A DNA stretch of 64,000 nucleotides from positions 1 through 64,000 of the forward strand of contig DASYYE010000018.1 in NCBI GenBank assembly GCA_035946955.1, read 5' to 3'. This DNA is from DASYYE01 sp035946955. GTDB taxonomy: Bacteria > Actinomycetota > Actinomycetes > Streptosporangiales > Streptosporangiaceae. The position numbers were made by a program, and so were the translations under genes. Shown in pieces: positions 10,252 to 17,942 of the stretch; the first letter of the stretch is position 1, and each line of letters begins with the position of its first letter. The notes under the pieces were generated by a model. That model was not told the DNA's origin, searched no databases, and saw only the letters and a list, made by a program, of their open reading frames with translations.

Positions 10252-11034
10252 ATGGGTAATGCGAACGATGTAGCCAGCCTCGTCGAAATGTACTGGACGA
10301 TCAACAAGGTCGCGCATGACCCGTCAACAAAAGATTTCCTCAGTCACTGCCAGTCGCACACCATCAAGGTGGACGGAAAGCCTTACAAGTATTACCAGCG
10401 TGGCAGCGGGCCAACGGTACTGCTCGTCCACGGAGTCCACAGCAACCTGGGGAGCATGGTCCCGATCGCCCAGTCGCTGGTGGACGAGGACTACCAGGTG
10501 GTGCTGTTCGACGCCCCCGCCCACGGGGAAGCCCTCGGTTCTACCACCAACCCGCTCGAAGTGCGCGAGCTGATCCGCGAGATGTGCGGCCGGCTGGGCG
10601 AGCTCCATGCGGTCATTGCCCATTCCCTTGGAGGGTTGTGGGCACTCTCCGCGTGGCACAGCGACCTTCGCGCCAAGACGTTCGTCTCTATCTCCACGCC
10701 CTCCAGCAAGAGGTTCCTGGTCGACATGTTCGCCGCGATGTACTCACTCGACGACGACCTCGTCCAAGGGGTGGTCGGAGAGATCGAAGGCCTGCTGGGC
10801 GAAGGGGTATGGACCGAGTACTCGCCGTCGGAGATCGTCAAGGAGATCGACGTGCCTGGACTGGTCATCCACGGTGCGGACGACGGCTTCGTGCCGCCAC
10901 AGCATGCGCAGGAACTGCACGCAAACTGGCGCCAGTCAACCTTGGAGATGGTCGACGGCGCCAGCCACCTCGACGTCGTCAGATCGCCAAGAGTGCTGAC
11001 GCTCATCTCCGCGTACCTGCAGGAAGCGAAGTAG
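10252..11034 (+). CDS. alpha/beta hydrolase
   Basis: A 260-aa single-domain alpha/beta hydrolase. The oxyanion region is LLVHGVHSN, the nucleophile elbow is AHSLGG, the acid lies in HGADDGFV and the His in GASHLDVV, so the Ser-Asp-His triad is complete. An AGGAG lies upstream of the ATG. It sits 32 nt after the putative oxygenase in the megasynthase gene set. Editing thioesterase or product hydrolase are both possible. The elbow starts with Ala rather than the usual Gly, which is common among such hydrolases. Confidence 0.85.
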   Translation: MGNANDVASLVEMYWTINKVAHDPSTKDFLSHCQSHTIKVDGKPYKYYQRGSGPTVLLVHGVHSNLGSMVPIAQSLVDEDYQVVLFDAPAHGEALGSTTNPLEVRELIREMCGRLGELHAVIAHSLGGLWALSAWHSDLRAKTFVSISTPSSKRFLVDMFAAMYSLDDDLVQGVVGEIEGLLGEGVWTEYSPSEIVKEIDVPGLVIHGADDGFVPPQHAQELHANWRQSTLEMVDGASHLDVVRSPRVLTLISAYLQEAK

Positions 11035-11085
11035 GCATCCGCGAGGGCGCGCAACAGCCACGAATGCCTGGGAAGGCGGGCTGCC

Positions 11086-12300
11086 ATGCGAGATGAGCTG
11101 GTCCTGACCGGCTGCGGGGTGCTGACCGCGGTCGGGCAGGGCACGGCTGCGATGTCGGCGGCGCTGCTGCGGGGCGACCACGCCTTCGGCGTGCTGAGCC
11201 GGCCCGGCCGCGGCGACAGGGAATACGTCGGCGCCGAGGTCCCGGACATCACCGTGCCCGCCCACGTGCCCGCCACAGTGCTCCGCACCTGCGACGTCAC
11301 TGCCCGCGCCGCGCTCGCGGTGCTCGGCGAAGCATGGGAGCAGGCCAGGCTGTCCGAGGTCGACCCGCAGCGCATCGGCCTGGTCGTAGGCGGCTCGAAC
11401 GTGAAACAGCGTGAGCTGATGGCAGTGCACGACAGGGTCGCGGACCGGAAGGAGTCCCTGCCGCCGTCCTACGCCGTGACGTTCCTGGACAGCGACTTGT
11501 CGGCGCTGTGCAGCGAGCAGTTCGGCATCAAGGGCATGGCGTTCACCGTGGGCGGCGCCTCAGCATCCGGCCAGCTCGCGATCATCGAGGCAGCACGGCT
11601 GGTACGCGCCGGAGAGGCCGACGCGTGTGTGGCGCTCGGCGCCCTCACCGACCTCTCACACTGGGAGCTGCGAGCGTTCCGCCGGGTTGGCGCTATGGGC
11701 ACGGACCGGTTCGCCAGCGACCCTGCTGCCGCGTGCCGTCCCTTTGACGAGCAGCGTGACGGGTTCATCTTCGGCGAGTGCTGCGCGGCGGTGGTGGTCG
11801 AGTCCGCGGCCAGTGCGGCGCGCCGCGGTGTGCGGGCGGACACCGAGCTGGCCGGCTGGGCGGTCGTGTCGGACGCCAACCGCAACCCCACCCCGTCAGC
11901 CGATGGCCAGCGGCACGCCATCACCTTGGCGCTGCAGCGGGCCGGGGTGCCGCCGCGCCGGATCGACTATGTGAACCCGCACGGGTCGGGGTCTCGTGTC
12001 GGCGACCCGGTCGAGCTGGAGGCACTGCGGCGCTCCGGTGTGGCCGACGCGCCGATCAACGCGACCAAGTCGATCGTCGGGCACGGCCTGGCCGCCGCCG
12101 GGACGGTGGAGGTGGTGGCGACCGTGCTGCAGATGCGGGCAGGCCGGCTGCACGCCACGCGCAACCTCGACCAGCCGCTCGACCCGTCCCGTGCCTGGGT
12201 CACCGGCCGCGCGCCCGAGCACGATGTGCGGCACGCCCTCACACTGAGCGTCGGCTTCGGCGGCATCAACACCGCCCTGTGCCTGCGCCGGGTGAGCTGA
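11086..12300 (+). CDS. stand-alone beta-ketoacyl synthase homologue with Cys-to-Ser active site
   Basis: A 404-aa FabF-like thiolase-fold protein. Both catalytic histidines are present, His299 in NPHGSG and His333 in IVGHGLAA, but the nucleophile position reads GGASASG with Ser159 where Cys is expected. Known Cys-to-Ser stand-alone KS proteins in HMG-type beta-branching cassettes (PksF/CurC type) decarboxylate malonyl-ACP, while chain-length-factor proteins have other substitutions. No HMG synthase or enoyl-CoA hydratase is seen beside it. Acyl transfer (ester or amide formation), decarboxylation or a structural role remain open. It is the last gene of the megasynthase block, before the 12332 hairpin. 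Confidence 0.85.
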   Translation: MRDELVLTGCGVLTAVGQGTAAMSAALLRGDHAFGVLSRPGRGDREYVGAEVPDITVPAHVPATVLRTCDVTARAALAVLGEAWEQARLSEVDPQRIGLVVGGSNVKQRELMAVHDRVADRKESLPPSYAVTFLDSDLSALCSEQFGIKGMAFTVGGASASGQLAIIEAARLVRAGEADACVALGALTDLSHWELRAFRRVGAMGTDRFASDPAAACRPFDEQRDGFIFGECCAAVVVESAASAARRGVRADTELAGWAVVSDANRNPTPSADGQRHAITLALQRAGVPPRRIDYVNPHGSGSRVGDPVELEALRRSGVADAPINATKSIVGHGLAAAGTVEVVATVLQMRAGRLHATRNLDQPLDPSRAWVTGRAPEHDVRHALTLSVGFGGINTALCLRRVS

Positions 12301-12331
12301 AGCTGCGGCACACCGCGGCGGAGACGGCGGC

Positions 12332-12363
12332 CCGTGGGAGCCGGGGTTCCCCGGCTCCCACGG
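12332..12363. terminator. bidirectional terminator hairpin
   Basis: A perfect 15-bp inverted repeat (arm CCGTGGGAGCCGGGG) separated by only TT lies between two convergent genes, the ketosynthase homologue and the MFS transporter. It has no long U tract, as is usual in actinobacteria. It probably ends transcription from both sides. Confidence 0.8.
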
Positions 12364-12371
12364 AACCCGGG

Positions 12372-13769
12372 TCAGGACTGGGCGGACGGCTTGGGCAGGA
12401 TGAGGGCGATCACCGCAGACAGCAGGGCAACCGCAGCGCATGCCCGGTAGAGGGTGTGGAAGTTGTCCAGCAGGATGGCGTGCCGGGACATGATGGCGGC
12501 GAAGCCCGCGATCCCCAGTGCGCCGCCCACCTGCCGGGCGGTCAGGTTCATGCCGAGTCCGGCGGCGAACTGGATCGGCGGAAGGCTGGTGGCGGCCGCG
12601 ACGCCCAGTCCGGTGATGCCGAAGCCAAGACCACCACCGCCCAGCAGCGAGGCGGGCACCCAGACCCCCCAGAAGTCCGGGGAGGCGTTCAGCAATCCGG
12701 TCGACATCAGCGCGCAGGCGGCCGCGAACATCAGCGCACCCAGTGCGATCAGCCAGCCGTGCCATGACTGGTTCTTGACCCGGCCGGTGATGACGGAGGT
12801 GACCATCGAGACGACCGCGCCGATGGACAGCGCGCCCGCGGTCGTCAGGATGCTCCAGTGCCACACGCTCGTGGTGAACAGGGCCCCGGACAGCAGCCAG
12901 GCGAACATCGCCGTGCCGAACACGAAATAGGTGATGTTGCAGATTGCGAAGCGCCGGCTCTGCCACAGCCCCATATTGACCGCCGGGGCCGGGTGCTTGT
13001 GTGAGCGCAGCAGGGCCGCCGCCACCAGGGCCAGCCCGGCAATGAGCAGGCCCAGTGTCCGGGCGTCCAGCCAGCCCCAGGTCTGGCCTTCGGTGAGACC
13101 GGCCACGGCGCCGCTGATGCCCAGGGTGACCAGTGCGGTGCCGAGGAAGTCAGGCAGGCGCCCGCTGGTGGGCAGGTGACGCGGCACCCACTTCAGGCCC
13201 CCGGCCAGTAGGGCCACGCCGATCGGCACGTTGATGTAGAAGACCGAGCGCCAGCCGAACTGGTCCACCAGGACGCCGCCCAGTGCGGGGCCGACCACGG
13301 CGGAGAAACCGCCAATCGCTGTCCAGGTGCCGACGGCCTTGAAGAGCTTCTCGAACGGAGTGCTCGAGATGATCAGTGCCAGGGCGCTGGGGATCATGCC
13401 GGCCGCGAACCCGCCTTGCAGGACCCGCCCGGCAATCAGGACGCCCGGGTCCGGTGCGATCGCGCACAGCAGCGAGGCCAGTGTGAAGCCGGCCAGGGAG
13501 GTGAGGAACACCCGGTGCCGCCCGACACTGTCGGCGAGGCGGCCGACCGGGGTGAGGAACGCCGCGAAGGTGACGGCGTAGCCGCTGGCCACCCACGTCA
13601 GTGTCGAGATGGGCGTGTGCGGGTAGGCGGCCAGGATCTTGGGGAAGGCGATGTTCACGACCGACAGGTCGAGGAAGGCCATGAAGGTCGCGCCCGAGCA
13701 CAGGGCCAGGACGAGACCGGGACTGATCTTGGGCGGGGCAGGTGCCTGGGAGATTGTGTCCGATGTCAC
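12372..13769 (-). CDS. MFS drug efflux transporter (DHA2-like)
   Basis: A 465-aa polytopic membrane protein, GTG start. It has an MFS motif A-like GRLADSVGRHRV between early helices and an antiporter motif C-like GPALGG. Its length and pattern fit the 14-helix DHA2 drug:H+ antiporters. It is the third gene of a minus-strand operon MOSC-TetR-MFS, 24 nt after the TetR gene, so it is probably the export pump controlled by that repressor. It could export a product of the flanking clusters or a foreign compound; the sequence does not say which. Confidence 0.9.
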   Translation of the reverse strand: MTSDTISQAPAPPKISPGLVLALCSGATFMAFLDLSVVNIAFPKILAAYPHTPISTLTWVASGYAVTFAAFLTPVGRLADSVGRHRVFLTSLAGFTLASLLCAIAPDPGVLIAGRVLQGGFAAGMIPSALALIISSTPFEKLFKAVGTWTAIGGFSAVVGPALGGVLVDQFGWRSVFYINVPIGVALLAGGLKWVPRHLPTSGRLPDFLGTALVTLGISGAVAGLTEGQTWGWLDARTLGLLIAGLALVAAALLRSHKHPAPAVNMGLWQSRRFAICNITYFVFGTAMFAWLLSGALFTTSVWHWSILTTAGALSIGAVVSMVTSVITGRVKNQSWHGWLIALGALMFAAACALMSTGLLNASPDFWGVWVPASLLGGGGLGFGITGLGVAAATSLPPIQFAAGLGMNLTARQVGGALGIAGFAAIMSRHAILLDNFHTLYRACAAVALLSAVIALILPKPSAQS

Positions 13770-13793
13770 CGGGAGTTGCCTCTCTGCTAGGTG

Positions 13794-14420
13794 TCAGGGA
13801 ATGTCAGCGGGCCGGGTGGCGAGGGCACGCAGCCGGTCGCGCATCCCGGTGCGGGCTCGGTCGTAGGCCGAGGCGTCGTCGAAGAGCAGGGCGGCGGCAT
13901 TGGCCGCCGAGGCCAGTGCGTCGAGTTCGAAGACCAGCTGGACCGGGTCGGCGGATGTGGCGAGTTCCCCGAGTTGCTGGGCGTCGCGGGCGGTCTGCTC
14001 GTACAGGTCGAGCCATTCGCGCCGGGTCTGTGCGAGCAGGTCGTGGATGCGGCCGGGCCGTGCGTCGAACTCGGCAGCGGTCGAGTAGAAGAAGCAGCCG
14101 CCCGGGAAGACCCGGCGCTGCGAGTAGTCCAGCCACGTCTCGCACAGGCTCACCAGGCGGGCGAGCCCGGGGGCGGCCTGCATGGCCTGGCGGACCACCT
14201 CCCGGTAGAAGACCTTCCGGGCAGCCTCCACCGTGGCGGCCTGCAGTTCCTCCTTCGAGCCGAAATGGGCGAACAGCCCGCTCTTGCTCACGCCCAGGTC
14301 GGTGGCGAGCCGCCCGATCGACAGGCCTTCCAGGCCTTCCTCCGAGGCGATGTCCATCGCGCGCCGCAGGATCCGCTGCCGGGTCTGGTCGCCGCGTACC
14401 ACGCGCCCGTCCTGAGTCAT
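13794..14420 (-). CDS. TetR-family transcriptional regulator
   Basis: A 208-aa protein starting at the ATG that overlaps the stop of the MOSC gene by 4 nt (ATGA). The N-terminal helix-turn-helix is clear: residues about 10-55 with LATDLGVSKSGLFAHFGSKEEL, typical of TetR. The C-terminal part resembles the YxaF/LmrA-like group. A longer open frame upstream is discarded because it lies within the MOSC gene. It probably represses its own operon through the paired sites at 15088-15105 and 15147-15164. Confidence 0.9.
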   Translation of the reverse strand: MTQDGRVVRGDQTRQRILRRAMDIASEEGLEGLSIGRLATDLGVSKSGLFAHFGSKEELQAATVEAARKVFYREVVRQAMQAAPGLARLVSLCETWLDYSQRRVFPGGCFFYSTAAEFDARPGRIHDLLAQTRREWLDLYEQTARDAQQLGELATSADPVQLVFELDALASAANAAALLFDDASAYDRARTGMRDRLRALATRPADIP

Positions 14421-15079
14421 CTCGCCATCCCTGACCTGGCCAGCTTCGTCATGGCACCGTTGCGCCACTGCGGAGCCAGGGCGGGCGTGCTCAACATGGC
14501 CGTCAGCTCGTGCGGGTCGAAGTCGCGGGAGAAGCTGATCTCGAACAGTTCCCTGACCGTCGGGGCCGTAGTGTCGCGGGCGAGCAGGGACAGTGACCCG
14601 GCCGTCGGCACGGTGCCCGGCCGCAGCACCCGCAGGTACCAGCCGCACAGTCCGCTGGCGATCATCTGCGCGGTGGCCTCTTTGCGCCCGGCCCGCAGCG
14701 CGAACTTGTAGCAGGGGCTGCGCGGCTGGGTCACCTGGACCGCGGCGGTCCCCCAGGTCCAGATGTCCCCGATCCGGACCTCCCGCTCGTCCGGCCCCAT
14801 CACCGAAGCGTTCTCGCCAGCGCCACCGGGTTCGAGGTCGTAGCCCTGCGTGGCCCAGTAGGCGTAATGCGCGGCGGGATACATGTAGACCGCCTTGTCC
14901 ACACCGCCGTGCACGGTCAGGTCCGCCTGCTGGTCGCCGGCCAGTCCGAGCTCGCCCAGGGCGAGCGTGTGCTCGGCAACGGGCTGCTTGCGGATCGCGC
15001 TGAGGACTTCCTGGGGACCACTGCCCAGTGGGGCGGGTGTGCCCACGAACAGCCCGCAGAGCGTCAGGTCGTTCTTCAC
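14417..15079 (-). CDS. MOSC-domain protein (YiiM-like)
   Basis: A 220-aa protein, GTG start. The MOSC core is seen in LTVHGGVDKAVYMYP, in GENASV and in a Cys-containing segment, TQPRSPCYKFALR. MOSC proteins are sulfur-carrier or molybdenum-cofactor-linked enzymes; YiiM relatives reduce N-hydroxylated substrates such as 6-hydroxylaminopurine. First gene of the MOSC-TetR-MFS operon. The predicted transcription start falls on or next to its start codon, so the message may be leaderless. A role in detoxifying an N-oxygenated compound is attractive given the N-oxygenase operon nearby, but this is inference. Confidence 0.85.
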   Translation of the reverse strand: MKNDLTLCGLFVGTPAPLGSGPQEVLSAIRKQPVAEHTLALGELGLAGDQQADLTVHGGVDKAVYMYPAAHYAYWATQGYDLEPGGAGENASVMGPDEREVRIGDIWTWGTAAVQVTQPRSPCYKFALRAGRKEATAQMIASGLCGWYLRVLRPGTVPTAGSLSLLARDTTAPTVRELFEISFSRDFDPHELTAMLSTPALAPQWRNGAMTKLARSGMAR

Positions 15080-15085
15080 AAGCTG

Positions 15086-15114
15086 ACTATACGAACGATC
15101 GTGCTATTAGACAA
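15086..15114 (-). promoter_or_regulatory. promoter of the MOSC-TetR-MFS operon
   Basis: On the minus strand: TTGTCT (15109-15114), 17-nt spacer, TATAGT (15086-15091). The -10 ends 7 nt before the GTG at 15079, which predicts a leaderless transcript. The TetR-type operator 15088-15105 fills the spacer and overlaps the -10. Confidence 0.75.
15088..15105. promoter_or_regulatory. proximal TetR-type operator
   Basis: TATACGAACGATCGTGCT, containing the near-palindrome ACGAACGATCGT. It is the exact reverse complement of 15147-15164 and lies inside the core promoter. It probably binds the TetR protein at 13794-14420. Confidence 0.75.
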
Positions 15115-15146
15115 TGACCCCCTTGTACAGAGGGGGCTGCTCAGGC

Positions 15147-15164
15147 AGCACGATCGTTCGTATA
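15147..15164. promoter_or_regulatory. distal TetR-type operator
   Basis: AGCACGATCGTTCGTATA, the exact reverse complement of the proximal site, 59 bp away. The flanking octamer AGCTGACT is also mirrored outside both sites, with a short insertion on one side. It suggests two dimers and possibly looping. Only an antisense position to the PucR-type gene lies downstream on the plus strand. Confidence 0.65.
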
Positions 15165-15208
15165 ACGGAGTCAGCTTGCGGTCATCCGCTCAGCTTGCGG
15201 TCACCTGC

Positions 15209-16390
15209 TCAGCTAGCGGCGGTCACCTGTGTCGCCTCCAGGGCCAGTGCCAGTTCCACCATGTTTCGGGGGGAGGTCACTGACCGGCCGGTGAGCTGCT
15301 CCAGCCGCCGCAGCCGGTACAGCACGGTGTTGCGGTGGCAGTTCAGCGCGACCGCCGCCCGGGCCGCGTTCCCGTCCGCGGCCAGCCACTCGGTCAGCGT
15401 GTCGAGGAGCATCCGTCGTCCGCTCTCCTCGAGCTCGAGCACGGGGCCGAGCACCCGGCGGCTGAGCCGCTGGGCGAGGTCCGGGTTCAGCCCGAGCAGC
15501 CCGGCCGCCAGCCGTTCCTCCAGGAAGGCCGGCTTGCACTCGTGGGCGAGCATCCGGCACCCGAGGTCGGCCAGTTGCCGTGCCCGGCCGAGGTCGGCCA
15601 GGCGGTCGACCACGATGCTGATCGCGGTCCGCCGGCCCGGCCTGACCCGGAACCATGCCCGGACCGCGTCGGCCGGCTCGTCGCCCAGCACCACGACACC
15701 AAGCGCGGTCTCACCGTGCGTGCGCCAGATCACGCGGATACCGTCCACCCAGGACGGCAGTTCGTCCGAACGCAGGGGCGGGCCGTCATTGGCTGGCCGG
15801 TGTGCGATCACCGCGTAGCGGCCGCCGAGCGGCAGTGCGAACGCCTGCCCGATCGTGGCGAGGAACCCCGCGTCGGACTCGCCGTTCAGCACCGCGTCAA
15901 GCAGGTAGCCGGCGGTGCGCTGGTCACGGCTCTCGTTCTGGACGAACCGGAGCGAGCGGACCGCCGTGTCGGCGTGCTCGGCGGCGATGTCCCAGATGCG
16001 GTCGGCCAGGCCCGTCACGATGTCGGCTGGGTGGCCGTCCTCGGCGCCACACTCAGTGATCGCCCCAGCGAGCACCTGCCCCCCGATGTGGTAGGCACGC
16101 TGGACCGCGACCGCGGGCAGCCCCTGCAGCGCCCGGTGCCGCCCGACGGTCTCGGGCCAGGTCAGCCGTTCAGCCCGGTCGCCCTCGAACGCTGCAATAC
16201 CATTCCATAGTGATTTCGTGACGAACATAAGTGGGTCCTGCGCCGGGACGGTTTCCCCTGCGTAGGCGGGTTCGGCAGCACGCAGCGTCGCCACGACCTG
16301 ACCGCTCAGAATGTCCACCCGTTCCTGCAATCGTGCCGCAACCTTGCTGCGGACGCGGACCGTTGCCGGCCCCGCCGTTTCCTCGGTCAA
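15209..16390 (-). CDS. PucR/CdaR-family transcriptional regulator
   Basis: A 393-aa protein, TTG start. The C-terminal 60 residues are the PucR-type helix-turn-helix: LLDTLTEWLAADGNAARAAV then LNCHRNTVLYRLRRLEQLTG. The middle resembles the GGDEF-like CdaR region and the N-terminus the RsbRD-like region common in actinobacterial members. It is divergent from the AraC-type gene at 16550 and separated from the MOSC operon by the operator region. Pathway-specific control of the neighbouring operon is possible. No ligand can be inferred. Confidence 0.85.
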   Translation of the reverse strand: MTEETAGPATVRVRSKVAARLQERVDILSGQVVATLRAAEPAYAGETVPAQDPLMFVTKSLWNGIAAFEGDRAERLTWPETVGRHRALQGLPAVAVQRAYHIGGQVLAGAITECGAEDGHPADIVTGLADRIWDIAAEHADTAVRSLRFVQNESRDQRTAGYLLDAVLNGESDAGFLATIGQAFALPLGGRYAVIAHRPANDGPPLRSDELPSWVDGIRVIWRTHGETALGVVVLGDEPADAVRAWFRVRPGRRTAISIVVDRLADLGRARQLADLGCRMLAHECKPAFLEERLAAGLLGLNPDLAQRLSRRVLGPVLELEESGRRMLLDTLTEWLAADGNAARAAVALNCHRNTVLYRLRRLEQLTGRSVTSPRNMVELALALEATQVTAAS

Positions 16391-16549
16391 CCCTGATCAC
16401 CCCGTTGATCAACCCATGAGAACTCAGCGCGCACGCGCCGCGTTCAATCTATTGGCGCATGAGTGCCGGTAGATTGTGGATGGTGGCCAGTTTATTGCTC
16501 TGCGCGGCCAGGCGGCCGGCCTGACCAGAAACTGTAAAGGAATGTAAAG

Positions 16550-17569
16550 ATGGCTGACCATGCACGTCCGGTCAACCTGCGGCTTCCTGTGCTCGGAACC
16601 GCGAGTGCCCACGTCATGGTCCATGTCGCGGCCGAGCACGGCATCCCCAGACAACGCTGCCTGCAGGGCACCGGCATCTCATCAGGGCAGCTCGACGACC
16701 CGATGGCCACCATCCGGCTCTCGCAGGAGTACACGCTTGCCCGCAACCTGGTCGGGGAGCTCGGCCATCTGCCCGGCCTGGCGTTCCAAATCGGCCAGCG
16801 CTACCGCCTGACCATGTACGGCGCTTACGGCTGGGCGATCCTCTGCTCACCTACGCCCCGTGACTCCCTCGCTTTTGCGAAAAAGTATTTCGACCTGTCG
16901 TACTCCCTGTCCCAGATCACGGTGACCGCCGCAGGCGGGCTGACCCGAATCACCATCTCCGAGCGCTGGCTGCCCGAGGACATCGGCCCGTTCTTCGTCC
17001 AGCGCTCACTGGGCGCCGTCGTCCGGCTGCTGTCCGACATCATCCCCGGAAATGGGTGGCTGAAAGAGGTCAGCAGCGCCGAGCCCGGTGGGGATGAGGC
17101 GTCACCGCTGCGGGCGGCCATTGACGCGCCACTGTTGTCCGGGCGGCCGCGTACCGAGATTGTCGTCTATGACCGGGCGCTCGACCGGCCCATGCCGATG
17201 GCTGACGCGCAGGCGTTCACGCTGGCCGAGAGGCTCTGCCGGGAACAGCTGGACCGAAGGCGTGCCCAGCTTGCGGTCACCGAGAGTGTGCGGCAGTACC
17301 TCGCGCAGTTCCTGTCCGAGGCGCCGGCCCCGGCCACGGTCGCGAGCGCGCTCGGGATGAGCGCGCGGACCCTGCGCAGGCGGCTCGCTGAGGAGGGGGC
17401 CTCCTTCCAGCGGCTGCACGACGAGGTGCGCAGCCGGCTGGCCGGCGACCTGCTCCTCGCCGGGATACAGCCCGCGCAGGTCGCCCGCCGCGTCGGGTTC
17501 GCCGACCACGCGGCATTCACCCATGCATTCCGGCGCTGGTACGGTGTGGCGCCCCGGGAATTCAGCTAG
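16550..17569 (+). CDS. AraC-family regulator with N-terminal arabinose-binding-like domain
   Basis: A 339-aa protein of the OruR/VirS type. The N-terminal about 200 residues match the AraC-type ligand-binding region of this subgroup (the IRLSQEY and PGLAFQIGQRY stretches). The C-terminal HTH pair is clear: ASALGMSARTLRRRLAEEGASF, then ARRVGFADHAAFTHAFRRWYG. An AAAGGAA lies upstream of the ATG. It stands directly before the biosynthetic operon and in the same direction, so it is the best candidate for its activator. Confidence 0.9.
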   Translation: MADHARPVNLRLPVLGTASAHVMVHVAAEHGIPRQRCLQGTGISSGQLDDPMATIRLSQEYTLARNLVGELGHLPGLAFQIGQRYRLTMYGAYGWAILCSPTPRDSLAFAKKYFDLSYSLSQITVTAAGGLTRITISERWLPEDIGPFFVQRSLGAVVRLLSDIIPGNGWLKEVSSAEPGGDEASPLRAAIDAPLLSGRPRTEIVVYDRALDRPMPMADAQAFTLAERLCREQLDRRRAQLAVTESVRQYLAQFLSEAPAPATVASALGMSARTLRRRLAEEGASFQRLHDEVRSRLAGDLLLAGIQPAQVARRVGFADHAAFTHAFRRWYGVAPREFS

Positions 17570-17810
17570 CTGGGGCCACGCCAATTCCTGTGGGCTTGTA
17601 ATTTCAACTGTTCCGCCCCCTGGTAATGACCATGGTGATCGCGGTACATTTCCTTCACCCCACGCTCCAGGGTGGGCCCGGCGGACCGGGACGGGCTGGG
17701 GCGTGCTCGATGCGGACGTCCGGTCCGGCGCTGGTCTGGGCTGTACAGCGGCCTCGCCCGCCGAGCCACGAGCGGCTCCCGTGCCCGCGGGGAGCCGGCT
17801 GAAAGACCCG

Positions 17811-17826
17811 TTGTGCGCCCGCACAA
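17811..17826. promoter_or_regulatory. inverted-repeat operator, upstream copy
   Basis: TTGTGCGCCCGCACAA, a perfect 7-bp inverted repeat with a 2-nt centre. Its centre lies exactly 30 bp from that of the repeat at 17842-17855, about three helical turns, and both share the half-site TGTGC/GCACA. The binding protein is unknown. Confidence 0.6.
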
Positions 17827-17840
17827 TTGACGGCCTTTTT

Positions 17841-17869
17841 TTGTGCTGGCGCACAGAACTGGCCATAAT
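17841..17869 (+). promoter_or_regulatory. promoter of the biosynthetic operon
   Basis: TTGTGC (17841-17846), 17-nt spacer, CATAAT (17864-17869). Expected start near 17876. No better -10/-35 pair is seen between the AraC-type gene and the first methyltransferase. Confidence 0.65.
17842..17855. promoter_or_regulatory. inverted-repeat operator, promoter copy
   Basis: TGTGCTGGCGCACA, 5-bp arms with a 4-nt centre, overlapping the -35 box at 17841-17846. A bound protein would occlude or contact RNA polymerase. Confidence 0.55.
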
Positions 17870-17942
17870 AAGTTGACCGGCATTTAGTGCATGTGCCAGG
17901 CTCGGGCTCAGTCAGGGGACCTTTTACGTCAGAAGAGATCAA

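Larger units (their letters stand above)
17570..17942 (+). promoter_or_regulatory. regulatory intergenic region upstream of the biosynthetic operon
   Basis: 373 bp without a gene. It holds an 8-bp hairpin at 17773-17797 (possible terminator of the AraC-type gene), two inverted repeats and a promoter, listed separately, then a leader of about 65 nt to the first start codon. The part 17570-17770 shows nothing I can assign. Confidence 0.6.

Noticed and set aside
14421..14648. Longer N-terminus for the TetR protein
   Set aside because: It overlaps the MOSC coding region and is unlike TetR; the ATG at 14420 fits the family and the 4-nt overlap.
13791..14711. Plus-strand frame of 306 codons across the TetR and MOSC genes
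   Set aside because: Antisense to two recognised genes, no family match.
15115..15140. Short C-run/G-run hairpin between the TetR operators
   Set aside because: Six-base stem only; could be chance in a spacer between operators.
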